DNA of 30,512 nt. Source: an uncultured Prevotella sp. (GTDB lineage: Bacteria; Bacteroidota; Bacteroidia; Bacteroidales; Bacteroidaceae). A program made the translations under genes and the position numbers. Below the pieces are notes generated by a model that worked only from the letters and a program-made list of their open reading frames with translations, made no database searches and was not told where the DNA came from. Below, piece after piece: positions 8,044-16,079 of the stretch. The stretch lies in the NCBI GenBank assembly GCA_900556465.1, contig USPK01000014.1, forward strand, positions 1-30,512, read 5' to 3'. Within the stretch, counting starts at the first letter, position 1, and every line of letters starts with the position of its first letter.

Positions 8044-8976
8044 TCAGAAGGGCTGCACGTCCTCGCCCAGGACGTCGCTGACCAGGAGGTTGGCCAGGCG
8101 GCTCGTACCGATGCGGAAGAGGCCCTCGGCCAGCCATTCCTTTCCCAGCACTTCGGCCACGATGGTGTAGTAGTCCACCGCGTCGGCCACGGTCTTGAGC
8201 CCGCCGGCCGCCTTGAAGCCGATTTTCGTGCCGGTCAGGTCGTAGTATTCCTTGATGGTGCGGCACATCACATAGGCCGCCTCGGGCGTGGCCGCGGGCT
8301 CGATTTTTCCCGTAGAGGTCTTGATGAAGTCGGCCCCGGCATAGATGGCCAGCACCGAGGCGCGCTTGATGCGTTCCGCCGTCTGGAGCGCACCGGTCTC
8401 GAGGATGACTTTCAGCGGACACTCCCCGCAGACGGCCTTGATTTCCCCGATTTCATCGGCACAGGTCTCGTAGTCCTCACTCAAGAAGGCGCCGACATTG
8501 AGTACGCAGTCAATCTCCGTGGCCCCGTCGTGTACGGCGAGCGCCGTCTCGGCCGTTTTCACCTCGGCAAAGGTCTGTGACGACGGGAAGCCGCCCGCCA
8601 CGCAGGCAATCTCCACGCCGTCGGCCTCCAGCGTATCGGCGACGGTGCGGGCAAAGTTGGGGTAGACGCAGATGGTAGCCAGGTGGGGCAGGTCGGGGTG
8701 CCGGTCGGCAAAGTCGTTGACGCGCTCCGTCAGCTTCATGATGCTCTCCTGCGAGTCCGTCACCTTGAGCGACGTCAGCTCGATGGTGCCCAGCAGGGCC
8801 CGCTTCACCTCGGGCGTGTCGTACTGCGCGCGTTTGTCCTCCAGCAGCCGCGCCACGGCGGCCGTAACCGCCTCGTCGTGGACATGGAGGTCGAACTTGG
8901 CGAAAGCCTGTTCGTAGGGACTGAGCATGCGGGGCTCGTCCCCGGGCTCGTGATGGTGGTGACAATGTTCGGTCAT
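8044..8976 (-). CDS. deoC: Deoxyribose-phosphate aldolase
   Basis: Cleaves 2-deoxyribose-5-phosphate to glyceraldehyde-3-phosphate and acetaldehyde in deoxynucleoside catabolism (cytoplasm). 310 residues, somewhat longer than the E. coli enzyme. The Schiff-base Lys is K219 in GADFIKTSTGK; the second active-site Lys is K255 in IGFKAAGG; the catalytic Asp is D156 in EIDCVLNVGA. The start at 8976 (MTEHCHHHHEPGDE) is chosen because upstream in-frame sequence is shadow reading of the neighbouring gene; it gives an odd N-terminal tail with one Cys and five His in the first nine residues. It is last in the mnmG-apt-uvrC-dtd-MazG-like-deoC run, 11 bp after the MazG-like stop. Confidence 0.95.
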   Translation of the reverse strand: MTEHCHHHHEPGDEPRMLSPYEQAFAKFDLHVHDEAVTAAVARLLEDKRAQYDTPEVKRALLGTIELTSLKVTDSQESIMKLTERVNDFADRHPDLPHLATICVYPNFARTVADTLEADGVEIACVAGGFPSSQTFAEVKTAETALAVHDGATEIDCVLNVGAFLSEDYETCADEIGEIKAVCGECPLKVILETGALQTAERIKRASVLAIYAGADFIKTSTGKIEPAATPEAAYVMCRTIKEYYDLTGTKIGFKAAGGLKTVADAVDYYTIVAEVLGKEWLAEGLFRIGTSRLANLLVSDVLGEDVQPF

Positions 8977-8987
8977 GGATGTTGGTT

Positions 8988-9314
8988 TTAGTGTTTCAGT
9001 TTTTCGTTGTTCAGGTGCCGTGTGGCGTCGCGGCGGGTCTTTTTCTCCAGGCTCCGGCGGAAGGCCTCCGTCAGGTCTACGCCGGTCTGGTTGGCCAGGC
9101 AGAGGAGCACCCACAATACGTCCGCCATCTCCTCGGCGGGGTCCGTGGGTTCGCCGGCCTTGAACGACTGGTCGCCGTAGCGGCGCGCCATCACGCGGGC
9201 CAGTTCGCCCACCTCTTCCGTGAGGCAGGCCATGTTGGTCAGCTCGCTGAAATACCGCACGCCGTAGGTCCGTATCCATTCGTCCACGGTGCGCTGCGCT
9301 TCTTCTATGGTCAT
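8988..9314 (-). CDS. MazG-like nucleotide pyrophosphohydrolase
   Basis: A small (108-residue) all-alpha NTP pyrophosphohydrolase of the MazG/dCTPase-like superfamily, probably hydrolysing (d)NTPs to monophosphates. The metal-binding helices are visible: LTEEVGELARVM (Glu 33, 34 and 37) and AEEMADVLWVLLCLAN (Glu 61, 62 and Asp 65), giving the ExxE plus ExxD pattern. The start MTIEEAQ at 9314 is the first ATG that makes family sense. It sits 67 bp downstream of dtd and 11 bp upstream of deoC, which supports cotranscription and a role in nucleotide-pool clean-up. Substrate is not assignable. Confidence 0.88.
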   Translation of the reverse strand: MTIEEAQRTVDEWIRTYGVRYFSELTNMACLTEEVGELARVMARRYGDQSFKAGEPTDPAEEMADVLWVLLCLANQTGVDLTEAFRRSLEKKTRRDATRHLNNEKLKH

Positions 9315-9381
9315 GATTTTCAGACGTTTACTTCGTATTTCCCGCCCTGCTTCTCCGGCGGCCCGGCCTTGGGGCAGCCGT

Positions 9382-9834
9382 TTATTCCTTATGGTGTGTG
9401 TCCATGCAGATGGTGACCGGTCCGTCGTTGACCAGCTCCACGGCCATGTCGGCACCGAACGTGCCCGTCGCGACCGGGCGGCCCAGCCCGGCGGACAGGG
9501 CGGCGCAGAAGTATTCGTAGAGCGGCACGGCGAGCTCGTGGCCGGCGGCGCGGATGTAGCTGGGACGGTTGCCTTTCTTGTAGGAGGCCATCAGCGTGAA
9601 CTGGCTGACGACGAGCACCTCGCCGCCCACGTCGAGCACGCTGCGGTTCATGACGCCCGCCTCGTCGTCGAAGACGCGCAGGGCCAGGGCTTTTCTGACG
9701 AGCCAGTCGGCGTCTTCGCGGGTGTCCGCGGGCTCGATGCCGACGAGTAGGAGCAGGCCGGGCCCGATGCTGGACTTGACGGCGCCGCCGATAGTGACGG
9801 AAGCGCGGCTGACGCGCTGAAGGACAATTCTCAT
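9382..9834 (-). CDS. dtd: D-aminoacyl-tRNA deacylase
   Basis: Removes D-amino acids (and glycine mischarged on tRNA-Ala in studied homologues) from tRNA. 150 residues, the usual length. Start MRIVLQRVSRASV at 9834 is canonical. The two family signatures are present: SQFTL at 77-81 and NDGPVT with the cross-subunit GPVT at 138-141. It acts as a cytoplasmic dimer. It lies 101 bp downstream of uvrC and 67 bp upstream of the MazG-like gene, in the conserved housekeeping run. Confidence 0.96.
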   Translation of the reverse strand: MRIVLQRVSRASVTIGGAVKSSIGPGLLLLVGIEPADTREDADWLVRKALALRVFDDEAGVMNRSVLDVGGEVLVVSQFTLMASYKKGNRPSYIRAAGHELAVPLYEYFCAALSAGLGRPVATGTFGADMAVELVNDGPVTICMDTHHKE

Positions 9835-9935
9835 AGTGGCTGGGGCGCCTCCCGGGCGCTGCTGAGGGGGTGGAACAGGTGCGGCGGGCACAGGGCCCTT
9901 CGCCGCGCTTTTAGGGCAAATATACGCTTTTTTTC

Positions 9936-11777
9936 TTATTCTTCCGGCTTCGCGTGGAGGTTTTCGTAGAGGCGCTGCCCCCGGGCCTGCCCGACGACGG
10001 CCTGGAGGGCTTCGGCCGAGGCTTCCTTGACCCGCTTCACGCTGCCGAAGGCTTTGAGCAGGGCCTGTTTCGTCTTCTCGCCGATGCCGGGGACGGCGTC
10101 GAGCTCCGAGGCGGTCTGGCGCTTCGACCGTTTGTCGCGGTGGAAGGTTATGGCGAAGCGGTGCACCTCGTCCTGCATGTGCGTCAGGGTGCGGAAGAGT
10201 TGGCTCTCGGGCTTCATGCCGACGCTCTGGGGCGGGAAGCCGAAGAGCAGCTCGTGGGTGCGGTGACGGTTGTCCTTGGCCAGTCCCGCGATGGGGATTT
10301 GCAGGTGGAGCTCGTCCTCTACGACTTGGCGGATGACCTCCATCTGTCCCTTCCCGCCGTCGGCGATGATGAGCTCGGGCAGGGGCTTCCCCTCGTCCAA
10401 CAGGCGCGAGTAGCGGCGCCGTACGACCTCTTTCATCGAGGCGTAATCGTCCGGCCCGGCTACCGTTTTGATGATGTATTTGCGGTATTCCTTCTTCGCC
10501 GGCTTCAGTTTCTCGAAGACGACGCAGGCGGCCACGGCGTCCGTACCCTGGAGGTTGGAGTTGTCGAAGAGTTCGATGCGGTAGGGCAGGGTGGGCAGTC
10601 CCAGGTCCGTCTGGATTTCTTTCATGAGCCGCACGGCCTTTTGCTCCGGATTGAGTTTCTCGGCCTGCTTCAGGCGGTCGAATTTATACTGCTTTACGTT
10701 CAGCTTCGACAGGTCCAGCAACTTCTTCTTCTCGCCCTTGAGCGGTACGGTCTGCTGGGCATAGCCTTCGGGCAGGTCGGCGGGAAAGGGGACGATGATC
10801 TCGCGCGACGTGCTGTGATAGCGTTCCCGCATCTCGACGATGCCGAGGGCCAGCAGCTCCGCGTCGGTTTCATCGAGCTTCTTCTTGTACTCGAACGTGA
10901 AGGCCTGGTTGACGCAGCCGTTGGTTATATGCAGGTAATTGATGTAGGCAATCTTTTCGTCGCTCTCTATGTTGAAGACGTCGATGTTGTGGAGTACGTT
11001 CGACACCACCTCGCTCCGTGCTCGGAAATGCTCGATGAGATCGTACTTTTCCTTGATCTCTTGCGCCTCCTCGAAGCGCAGTTCGCCGGCCAAGTCCATC
11101 ATTTTCTCCTTCATCATTCGCGCCACCTCGGCGGTGTTGCCCTTGAGGATTTCGCGGCAGGCCTCGATGTCGTGCAGGTATTCCTCGCGCGACTGCCGGC
11201 CGGCGCACGGACCGCCGCAGTTGTGGATGTGGTAGTCGAGACAGACTTCGTATTTCCCGTTCCTGACGCCCTCTTCCGTCATCGGCGTGTGGCAGGGACG
11301 GGGATGGTAGAGCTTCTTGCAGAGGTCTAAGAGCGCGTACATGGTCGGTACGTGGCTGTACGGACCGTAGTACGTGGCGCCGCGCAGGTGACGCTGCCGC
11401 GTCTTGAAGATACGCGGCAGATACTCGTTCGTAATGGCGATGGAAGGGTAGGTTTTGTCGTCTTTCAGCAGGACGTTGTAGCGTGGCTTGTAGCGCTTGA
11501 TGAGGTTGTTCTCCAGCAGGAGGGCGTCCTCTTCCGTCTTGACGACGACGTAGCGGATGTCGCGGATTTTCGTGACGAGCAGTCGCGTTTTGTTCGAGAC
11601 CTGTTCCTTATTAAAATAGGAACTGACGCGCCGTTTCAGGTTCTTGGCCTTGCCGACGTAGATTATAGTGCCCGTTTCGTCGAGATACTGATAGCATCCC
11701 GGCGTCTCGGGCAAATTGAGGACAATGCCTTTCAGATAATCCGTTAGGGCTTGGCCCGTGCGATGGGGAATAGACAT
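9936..11777 (-). CDS. uvrC: UvrABC excinuclease subunit C
   Basis: Makes both incisions in nucleotide excision repair after UvrA/UvrB loading. 613 residues, full length. The GIY-YIG 3' nuclease is at about 24-102 (ETPGCYQYLDETGTIIYVGK, KNLKRRVSSYF). A UVR motif that contacts UvrB is near 205-240 (MMDLAGELRFEEAQEIKEKY). The RNase H-like 5' nuclease is near 375-530 (IELFDNSNLQGTDAVAACVV, ELIIADGGKGQM, DEVHRFAITFHR). Tandem helix-hairpin-helix motifs end the protein (LDAVPGIGEKTKQALLKAFG). Cysteines before the UVR motif (CLDYHIHNCGGPC) match those reported to bind an iron-sulfur cluster in some UvrC. No TAnnTTTG box lies upstream; 207 bp separate it from apt and hold repeat array 3. Confidence 0.97.
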   Translation of the reverse strand: MSIPHRTGQALTDYLKGIVLNLPETPGCYQYLDETGTIIYVGKAKNLKRRVSSYFNKEQVSNKTRLLVTKIRDIRYVVVKTEEDALLLENNLIKRYKPRYNVLLKDDKTYPSIAITNEYLPRIFKTRQRHLRGATYYGPYSHVPTMYALLDLCKKLYHPRPCHTPMTEEGVRNGKYEVCLDYHIHNCGGPCAGRQSREEYLHDIEACREILKGNTAEVARMMKEKMMDLAGELRFEEAQEIKEKYDLIEHFRARSEVVSNVLHNIDVFNIESDEKIAYINYLHITNGCVNQAFTFEYKKKLDETDAELLALGIVEMRERYHSTSREIIVPFPADLPEGYAQQTVPLKGEKKKLLDLSKLNVKQYKFDRLKQAEKLNPEQKAVRLMKEIQTDLGLPTLPYRIELFDNSNLQGTDAVAACVVFEKLKPAKKEYRKYIIKTVAGPDDYASMKEVVRRRYSRLLDEGKPLPELIIADGGKGQMEVIRQVVEDELHLQIPIAGLAKDNRHRTHELLFGFPPQSVGMKPESQLFRTLTHMQDEVHRFAITFHRDKRSKRQTASELDAVPGIGEKTKQALLKAFGSVKRVKEASAEALQAVVGQARGQRLYENLHAKPEE

Positions 11778-11806
11778 AGGGCGAAGGGGGTTAGGGAGGG
11801 GTGGAA

Positions 11807-11907
11807 ACGCGCCTTAGCCCCGTCGCAACGGGAATAGGGCGCGTTTTTACGGGGCTAGGGCCAGTTTTTACGGGGCTAAGGCCCGTGTTTGCGGAAATAG
11901 GCCGCGT
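11807..11907. repeat. 21-bp dyad-repeat array 3 (five units) between apt and uvrC
   Basis: Cores at 11807-11823, 11828-11844, 11849-11865, 11870-11886 and 11891-11907, exactly 21 bp apart, with linkers CGCA, TTTT, TTTT and GTTT. Best unit: ACGGGGCTAAGGCCCGT (11870-11886). Outer bases vary (ACGCG, CCAGT, GCGGA) while the 17+4 register is kept. The array sits within an otherwise tight, conserved gene run. Confidence 0.9.
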
Positions 11908-11984
11908 GCCGGGCGGGGCTGTCGGCCGGTTGACCGCCATAGCCCTGCCGTGGAGTGGGCCTTTCGGCCGCCGCGTGGGGCGTA

Positions 11985-12521
11985 TTATTCGCGGATGGTC
12001 AACAGAGCGTCGACCTCGACTTCATCGCTCAGCAGCTTGCGGCCCTCGAGGCCTTCCATGCAGAGCTCGATGAGGAAGTTGACATATACGGCGCGCGGAT
12101 GGAACCGCTGGACCAGGTCGTAGGCGGCCTGCATGGAGCCGCCCGTGGCCAGGAGGTCGTCGTGGATGAGTACGACGTCGTCGGACGAGATGGCGTCCTC
12201 GTGAATCTCGATGGTATCCCAGCCGTATTCCTTCAGGTACGTGGCCTTGAAGGTCTGGCCCGGTAGCTTGCCCGGCTTTCGGCACATGACGAAGCCGGCG
12301 CCGAGGCGGTCGGCGAGTATGGCCCCCAAGACGAATCCGCGGGACTCGATGCCGACGACCTTGGTGATGCCCTTGTCGCAGTAACGGCGTTCGAGCTCGT
12401 CCGCCATTTCGCGCAGGCAGGCCGGGTCTTTGAAGAGCGTGCTTACGTCCTTGAACTGGATGCCCTGTTTGGGGAAGTCGGGGATGTTTCGCAGATTCTC
12501 CAGGAGTAATTTTGAATTCAT
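11985..12521 (-). CDS. apt: Adenine phosphoribosyltransferase
   Basis: Salvages adenine to AMP using PRPP. 178 residues, normal length. The PRPP-binding loop is VVLIHDDLLATGGS (116-129); the N-terminal IPDFPKQGIQFKDVSTLF and the flexible-loop RKPGKLPGQTFKATYLKEYG are typical. Start MNSKLLLENLRNIPDFP at 12521. It lies 58 bp downstream of mnmG with no promoter box of its own seen, so probably cotranscribed; the spacer carries a parS-like site. Confidence 0.96.
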   Translation of the reverse strand: MNSKLLLENLRNIPDFPKQGIQFKDVSTLFKDPACLREMADELERRYCDKGITKVVGIESRGFVLGAILADRLGAGFVMCRKPGKLPGQTFKATYLKEYGWDTIEIHEDAISSDDVVLIHDDLLATGGSMQAAYDLVQRFHPRAVYVNFLIELCMEGLEGRKLLSDEVEVDALLTIRE

Positions 12522-12554
12522 AAGTCCTTGCTTTTAAGATGAGTTACAAAAGTT

Positions 12555-12570
12555 TGTTTCACGTGGAACG
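12555..12570. promoter_or_regulatory. parS-like ParB-binding site between apt and mnmG
   Basis: TGTTTCACGTGGAACG, identical to the site at 5332-5347 and one base from the perfect parS palindrome. It lies in the 58-bp gap between mnmG and apt. mnmG (gidA) is a classical origin-proximal gene in many bacteria, which agrees with a parS cluster here. Confidence 0.78.
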
Positions 12571-12579
12571 CAGGCCCGC

Positions 12580-14457
12580 TCAGCGCCCCAACAGGACGAG
12601 CAGGACGCTGATGTCGCTTGGCGAAACGCCGGGTATTCGCTCGGCCTGTCCCAACGTTTCGGGGTCGATGGCGGCCAGTTTCTGCCGCCCTTCGGTGGAA
12701 ATCTGTGAAATTTCCTCGTAGCGGAAGCGTCCCTTGATGGGAATGGCTTCGAGCCGGCGCATTTTCTCGGCCAGCTGGCGCTCTCGGGCGATGTAGCCGG
12801 CGTATTTCATTTCGATTTCGGCCGCTTCGATAATTTCCTCACGCTGTGCGGGGAAACCGTCGGTGAGTTGGCGCAACGCTGGAACGGCTTCTTCGAGCCG
12901 CGCGAGCGTGACTTCCGGCCGGCTGACCAGGTCGACGAGCTTGCTGCTGCCGCGGAGCGGCGCGCTGCCCCAGCGGGCCAGGTGCGGATTGATGCGGTCG
13001 GCCTTTGCCGAATAGCTGCGGCAGAAGTCCAGCAGGCGGGCGATGCCGGCCTGCTTTTTCGCGAACCGCTGGCGGCGGGTCGCGTCGGCGAGGCCCAGGC
13101 GCTCGGCACAGGGCGTCAGTCGGGTGTCGGCGTTGTCCTGGCGCAGCAGGATGCGATACTCTGCCCGCGAAGTGAACATGCGGTACGGTTCGTCGACGCC
13201 CTTGGTGACGAGGTCGTCAATGAGGACGCCGATGTAGGCCTCGTCGCGCCGGAGCGTGAAGCCTTGGCCGCCACCGCATTTCAACGCGGCGTTGATGCCG
13301 GCGATGAGGCCCTGGCCGGCGGCTTCCTCGTAGCCGGTCGTGCCGTTGACTTGCCCGGCCAGGAAAAGACCGTCCAGTTTTTTCGACTCTAACGTGTGGA
13401 GCAGCTGGGTCGGGTCGAAGAAATCGTACTCTATGGCGTAGCCCGGCCGATATACGACCAGGTCGCGGAAACATAGGATTTGCTTCAGCGCCGACAACTG
13501 GATGTCGATGGGCAGACTGGAGGAGAAACCGTTCAGGTAAAGCTCGTTCGTGTCGACCCCTTCGGGCTCGAGAAAGAGCGGGTGTTGCGTGCGGTCGGGA
13601 AAGGTGACGAGTTTCGTTTCGATACTGGGACAGTAGCGCGGGCCGATGCTCTGGATTTGTCCGTTATAGAGCGGAGAGTCCGGAAGTCCGCGGCGCAACA
13701 CTTCGTGTACGGCGGGATTGGTGTTGCAGGTCCAGCAGTGCAGCTGCGGTAACGGGCGCACGGGGCTGATGTAGGAGAAGCGGTGAAAGTCGTTTTCTCC
13801 GGGCTGCTCCACCATGTCCTCGAAGTGGACGGAGCGGGCGTCGATGCGCACGGGCGTTCCCGTCTTCATGCGGCCGTAGCGGATGCCGTAGTGCGCTATG
13901 GAGGCCGTGAGCTGCGTGGCGGCCGGTTCGGCGCAGCGGCCGCCCGCTACCTTGCGCCGCCCGATGTGCATCAAGCCGTTGAGGAAGGTGCCGGCCGTGA
14001 CTACGACGGCGCGGCAGCGGAACGTGACGCCCCAGAGCGTGCGTACGCCGCAGACCCGGCCGCCCTCGGCCAGGATCTCGGTGACTTCGTCCTGCCAGAT
14101 GTCGAGGTTTTCGGTGTTTTCGAGCCGGTAGCGCCATTCGCGGATGAAGCGGCTGCGGTCGCACTGGGCCCTGGGGCTCCACATGGCGGGCCCCTTCGAG
14201 CGGTTCAGCATCCTGAACTGGATGGCCGTGGCGTCTGTGACGAGCGCGGTCTGGCCTCCGAGGGCGTCGATTTCGCGTACGATCTGTCCCTTGGCGATAC
14301 CGCCGATGGCCGGGTTGCAACTCATCTGCGCGATTTTGTTCATGTCCATCGTGACGAGGCAAGTGCGGGCACCCATCCGGGCGGCGGCCGCTGCCGCTTC
14401 GCTGCCGGCGTGTCCCGCGCCGATAACGATCACGTCATAAGAAAATTCTGCGTCCAT
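12580..14457 (-). CDS. mnmG: tRNA uridine-5-carboxymethylaminomethyl modification enzyme
   Basis: With MnmE, installs the cmnm5 group on wobble U34 of certain tRNAs, using FAD and NADH. 625 residues, the usual length. FAD-binding GAGHAG is near residues 12-17; the first family signature is SCNPAIGGIAKGQIVREID, and the second runs through PGYAIEYDFFDP and LFLAGQVNGTTGYEEAAGQG. The C-terminal helical domain that contacts MnmE is complete (ISQISTEGRQKLAAIDPETL). The start MDAEFSYDVIVIGAG at 14457 is preferred: the -7 box at 14482-14489 puts transcription start downstream of the alternative ATG at 14529. First gene of the run leading to deoC. Confidence 0.97.
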   Translation of the reverse strand: MDAEFSYDVIVIGAGHAGSEAAAAAARMGARTCLVTMDMNKIAQMSCNPAIGGIAKGQIVREIDALGGQTALVTDATAIQFRMLNRSKGPAMWSPRAQCDRSRFIREWRYRLENTENLDIWQDEVTEILAEGGRVCGVRTLWGVTFRCRAVVVTAGTFLNGLMHIGRRKVAGGRCAEPAATQLTASIAHYGIRYGRMKTGTPVRIDARSVHFEDMVEQPGENDFHRFSYISPVRPLPQLHCWTCNTNPAVHEVLRRGLPDSPLYNGQIQSIGPRYCPSIETKLVTFPDRTQHPLFLEPEGVDTNELYLNGFSSSLPIDIQLSALKQILCFRDLVVYRPGYAIEYDFFDPTQLLHTLESKKLDGLFLAGQVNGTTGYEEAAGQGLIAGINAALKCGGGQGFTLRRDEAYIGVLIDDLVTKGVDEPYRMFTSRAEYRILLRQDNADTRLTPCAERLGLADATRRQRFAKKQAGIARLLDFCRSYSAKADRINPHLARWGSAPLRGSSKLVDLVSRPEVTLARLEEAVPALRQLTDGFPAQREEIIEAAEIEMKYAGYIARERQLAEKMRRLEAIPIKGRFRYEEISQISTEGRQKLAAIDPETLGQAERIPGVSPSDISVLLVLLGR

Positions 14458-14481
14458 GATCTGTGCTATGGTTTGTTGGCG

Positions 14482-14489
14482 CAAAATTA
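14482..14489 (-). promoter_or_regulatory. Promoter -7 box for mnmG
   Basis: Reads TAATTTTG on the minus strand, matching TAnnTTTG; leader about 18 nt. It is probably the promoter for the whole mnmG-apt-uvrC-dtd-MazG-like-deoC run, since no further TAnnTTTG box was seen in the gaps checked upstream of apt and uvrC. Confidence 0.65.
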
Positions 14490-14499
14490 CGCTTTTTTT

Positions 14500-14531
14500 A
14501 TTTGGCGGAACGGATTTTGTTTTCGCCAAAT
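14500..14531. promoter_or_regulatory. Inverted repeat over the -33 region of the mnmG promoter
   Basis: ATTTGGCG (14500-14507) and CGCCAAAT (14524-14531) form an 8-bp perfect dyad centred just upstream of the -7 box, covering where the -33 element would lie. There is no T-run after it on either strand, so it is more like an operator than a terminator for dprA. Regulator unknown. Confidence 0.4.
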
Positions 14532-14571
14532 GTGCGGGTGGCCGGCGCTCCGGTCCAGCGGGGTGCGGACG

Positions 14572-15666
14572 TTAGCGCAGCAGGCGGAAGCGTCCGCCCG
14601 CCAGTTCCCGGACCAGTCCCTGGAGCTCGAGCTCGAAGAGGGCGGCGCTGACGACGTGGACGGGAAGGTTGGCGGCCAGGGCCAGCTGGTTGACGGACTG
14701 GCTTTCGGTCTGCGCGAGGAGGCCGCATATCTTTTCCTCGTCGGGCGAGAGCGTCGGGAACAGTTCGCGCTGCACGGGTTGGGCACCCTGCGGCCCGCTG
14801 CCCCAGCGGAGGGCTTCGGCCAAGTCGGCCGCGGACGTGATGAGGGCGGCGCCGTTGTTGCGGATGAGGGCGTTGCAACCGGCGGAGTAGGGGTCGGACG
14901 TGCGGCCCGGGAAGGCGAAGATCTCGCGGTTGTAGTCTTGCGCCAGGCGGGCGGTGATGAGCGCGCCGCCGTGGTCGGCGCTTTCGACGATGACGGCGGC
15001 GTCGGACAGGCCGGCGACGATGCGGTTGCGGCGTACGAAGTTTCCCTTGTCGGGTATGGTGCCGGTGTAGTATTCGGTGACCAGTCCGCCCTGTTCCAGC
15101 ATCTGTCGCGCCGTGTCGCGGTGGAGGGTGGGGTAGATACGGTCCAGGCCGTGCGCCAGTACGGCGAGCGTGGGCAGGCCGTTGGCCAGCGCCGCGCGGT
15201 GGGCATGGATGTCGACGCCGTAGGCAAGGCCGCTCACGACGAGTACACCGGGCACGAGGCGCGACAGGTCCTCGCAGAAGCGGGCGCAGAGGTCCTTGCC
15301 GTACTCCGTGATGCGGCGCGTCCCGACTACGGCCACGATGTGGCGGGCGTTGAGGTCGGCCGGGCCGTACTGGAAGAGGCAGAGCGGCGGGTCGGGGCAT
15401 TCGCGCAGCCGCTGGGGATAGTCCGCGTCGGCCAGGCAGCGCACGCGGATTCCCTTTTTCGCACAAAACTCCAGCTCGCTCTCGGCCCGGCGGAGCGCCT
15501 CGGCGGCGTTGCCCAGCGTAGCGCGCACCTTCGGCTCCAGCGCTTCGGCGTGACGGAAAACGGCGGTGGCCGAACCGTAGTGCCGGTAAAGGTGGAGCGC
15601 CATTTGCTGCGTCAGGCCGCGCAGGTGCCCCAGGGCCAGCGTGAGTAGCTGCTCTTCTTCGTTCAT
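14572..15666 (-). CDS. dprA: DNA-processing protein A (Smf/DprA)
   Basis: Binds incoming single-stranded DNA and loads RecA during natural transformation; also widespread in non-competent bacteria. 364 residues. Order: N-terminal helical/HhH-like region (1-75), a Rossmann-like DprA core (about 105-290) with VAVVGTRRITEYG and VVSGLAYGVDIHAHRAAL, plus IPDKGNFVRRNRIVAGLSDA and the GGALITARLAQDYNREIFA stretch, and a C-terminal winged-helix-like domain (about 305-364). Start MNEEEQLLTLALGHL at 15666 overlaps the thioesterase stop by four bases (ATGA), a translational-coupling arrangement. Last gene of the DUF2851-thioesterase-dprA operon. Confidence 0.95.
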   Translation of the reverse strand: MNEEEQLLTLALGHLRGLTQQMALHLYRHYGSATAVFRHAEALEPKVRATLGNAAEALRRAESELEFCAKKGIRVRCLADADYPQRLRECPDPPLCLFQYGPADLNARHIVAVVGTRRITEYGKDLCARFCEDLSRLVPGVLVVSGLAYGVDIHAHRAALANGLPTLAVLAHGLDRIYPTLHRDTARQMLEQGGLVTEYYTGTIPDKGNFVRRNRIVAGLSDAAVIVESADHGGALITARLAQDYNREIFAFPGRTSDPYSAGCNALIRNNGAALITSAADLAEALRWGSGPQGAQPVQRELFPTLSPDEEKICGLLAQTESQSVNQLALAANLPVHVVSAALFELELQGLVRELAGGRFRLLR

Positions 15667-16067
15667 GGTGCAAAGTATTTGGCAAAGGCGCGGTGGAGCT
15701 CGTCGCAGTCGGACAGGCGCCCGTTCACCAGGCAGACGGTGTCGACGGTGGAGCGGATGACGGGCTTGCCGTCGGGCAGGCGGAAGATGTCCTGGAGGAA
15801 GACGTACTTGATGCCTTCCTTGCGGACGGCCAGGCGGGAGACGAAACGGTCGCCGCTGCGCAGGGGCGTCTTGAACGCCATGTTGAGCCGCGCCACTACG
15901 GCGTCGATGCCGCGGGCGTGGAGGTCGGCGAAGCTGATGCCTTCGCTGCGCAGGAACTCGTGGCGCGTGTGCTCGATGTAGTGTTGATAGTTCGCGTTGT
16001 TGACGATGCCTTGCAAGTCGCACTCGTAGTCGCGCACCTGCATCTCTAATTCAAAGACGTAGTTCAT
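15663..16067 (-). CDS. Acyl-CoA thioesterase, 4HBT hotdog fold
   Basis: A 134-residue single-hotdog thioesterase of the 4-hydroxybenzoyl-CoA thioesterase/YbgC-like group, hydrolysing an acyl-CoA thioester whose acyl part cannot be read from sequence. The active-site segment is RDYECDLQGIVNNANYQHYI with the expected catalytic Asp at D17 and the NNANYxxY turn; the hotdog sheet follows (AFKTPLRSGDRFVSRLAV). Start at 16067, 12 bp after the DUF2851 stop, and its own stop overlaps the dprA start. Confidence 0.9.
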   Translation of the reverse strand: MNYVFELEMQVRDYECDLQGIVNNANYQHYIEHTRHEFLRSEGISFADLHARGIDAVVARLNMAFKTPLRSGDRFVSRLAVRKEGIKYVFLQDIFRLPDGKPVIRSTVDTVCLVNGRLSDCDELHRAFAKYFAP

Positions 16068-16079
16068 GGCTGGTATTTT

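Noticed and set aside
12580..14529. mnmG starting at the ATG at 14529
   Set aside because: That start lies upstream of the -7 box at 14482-14489, and the added residues are not family-like; 14457 gives the standard N-terminus.
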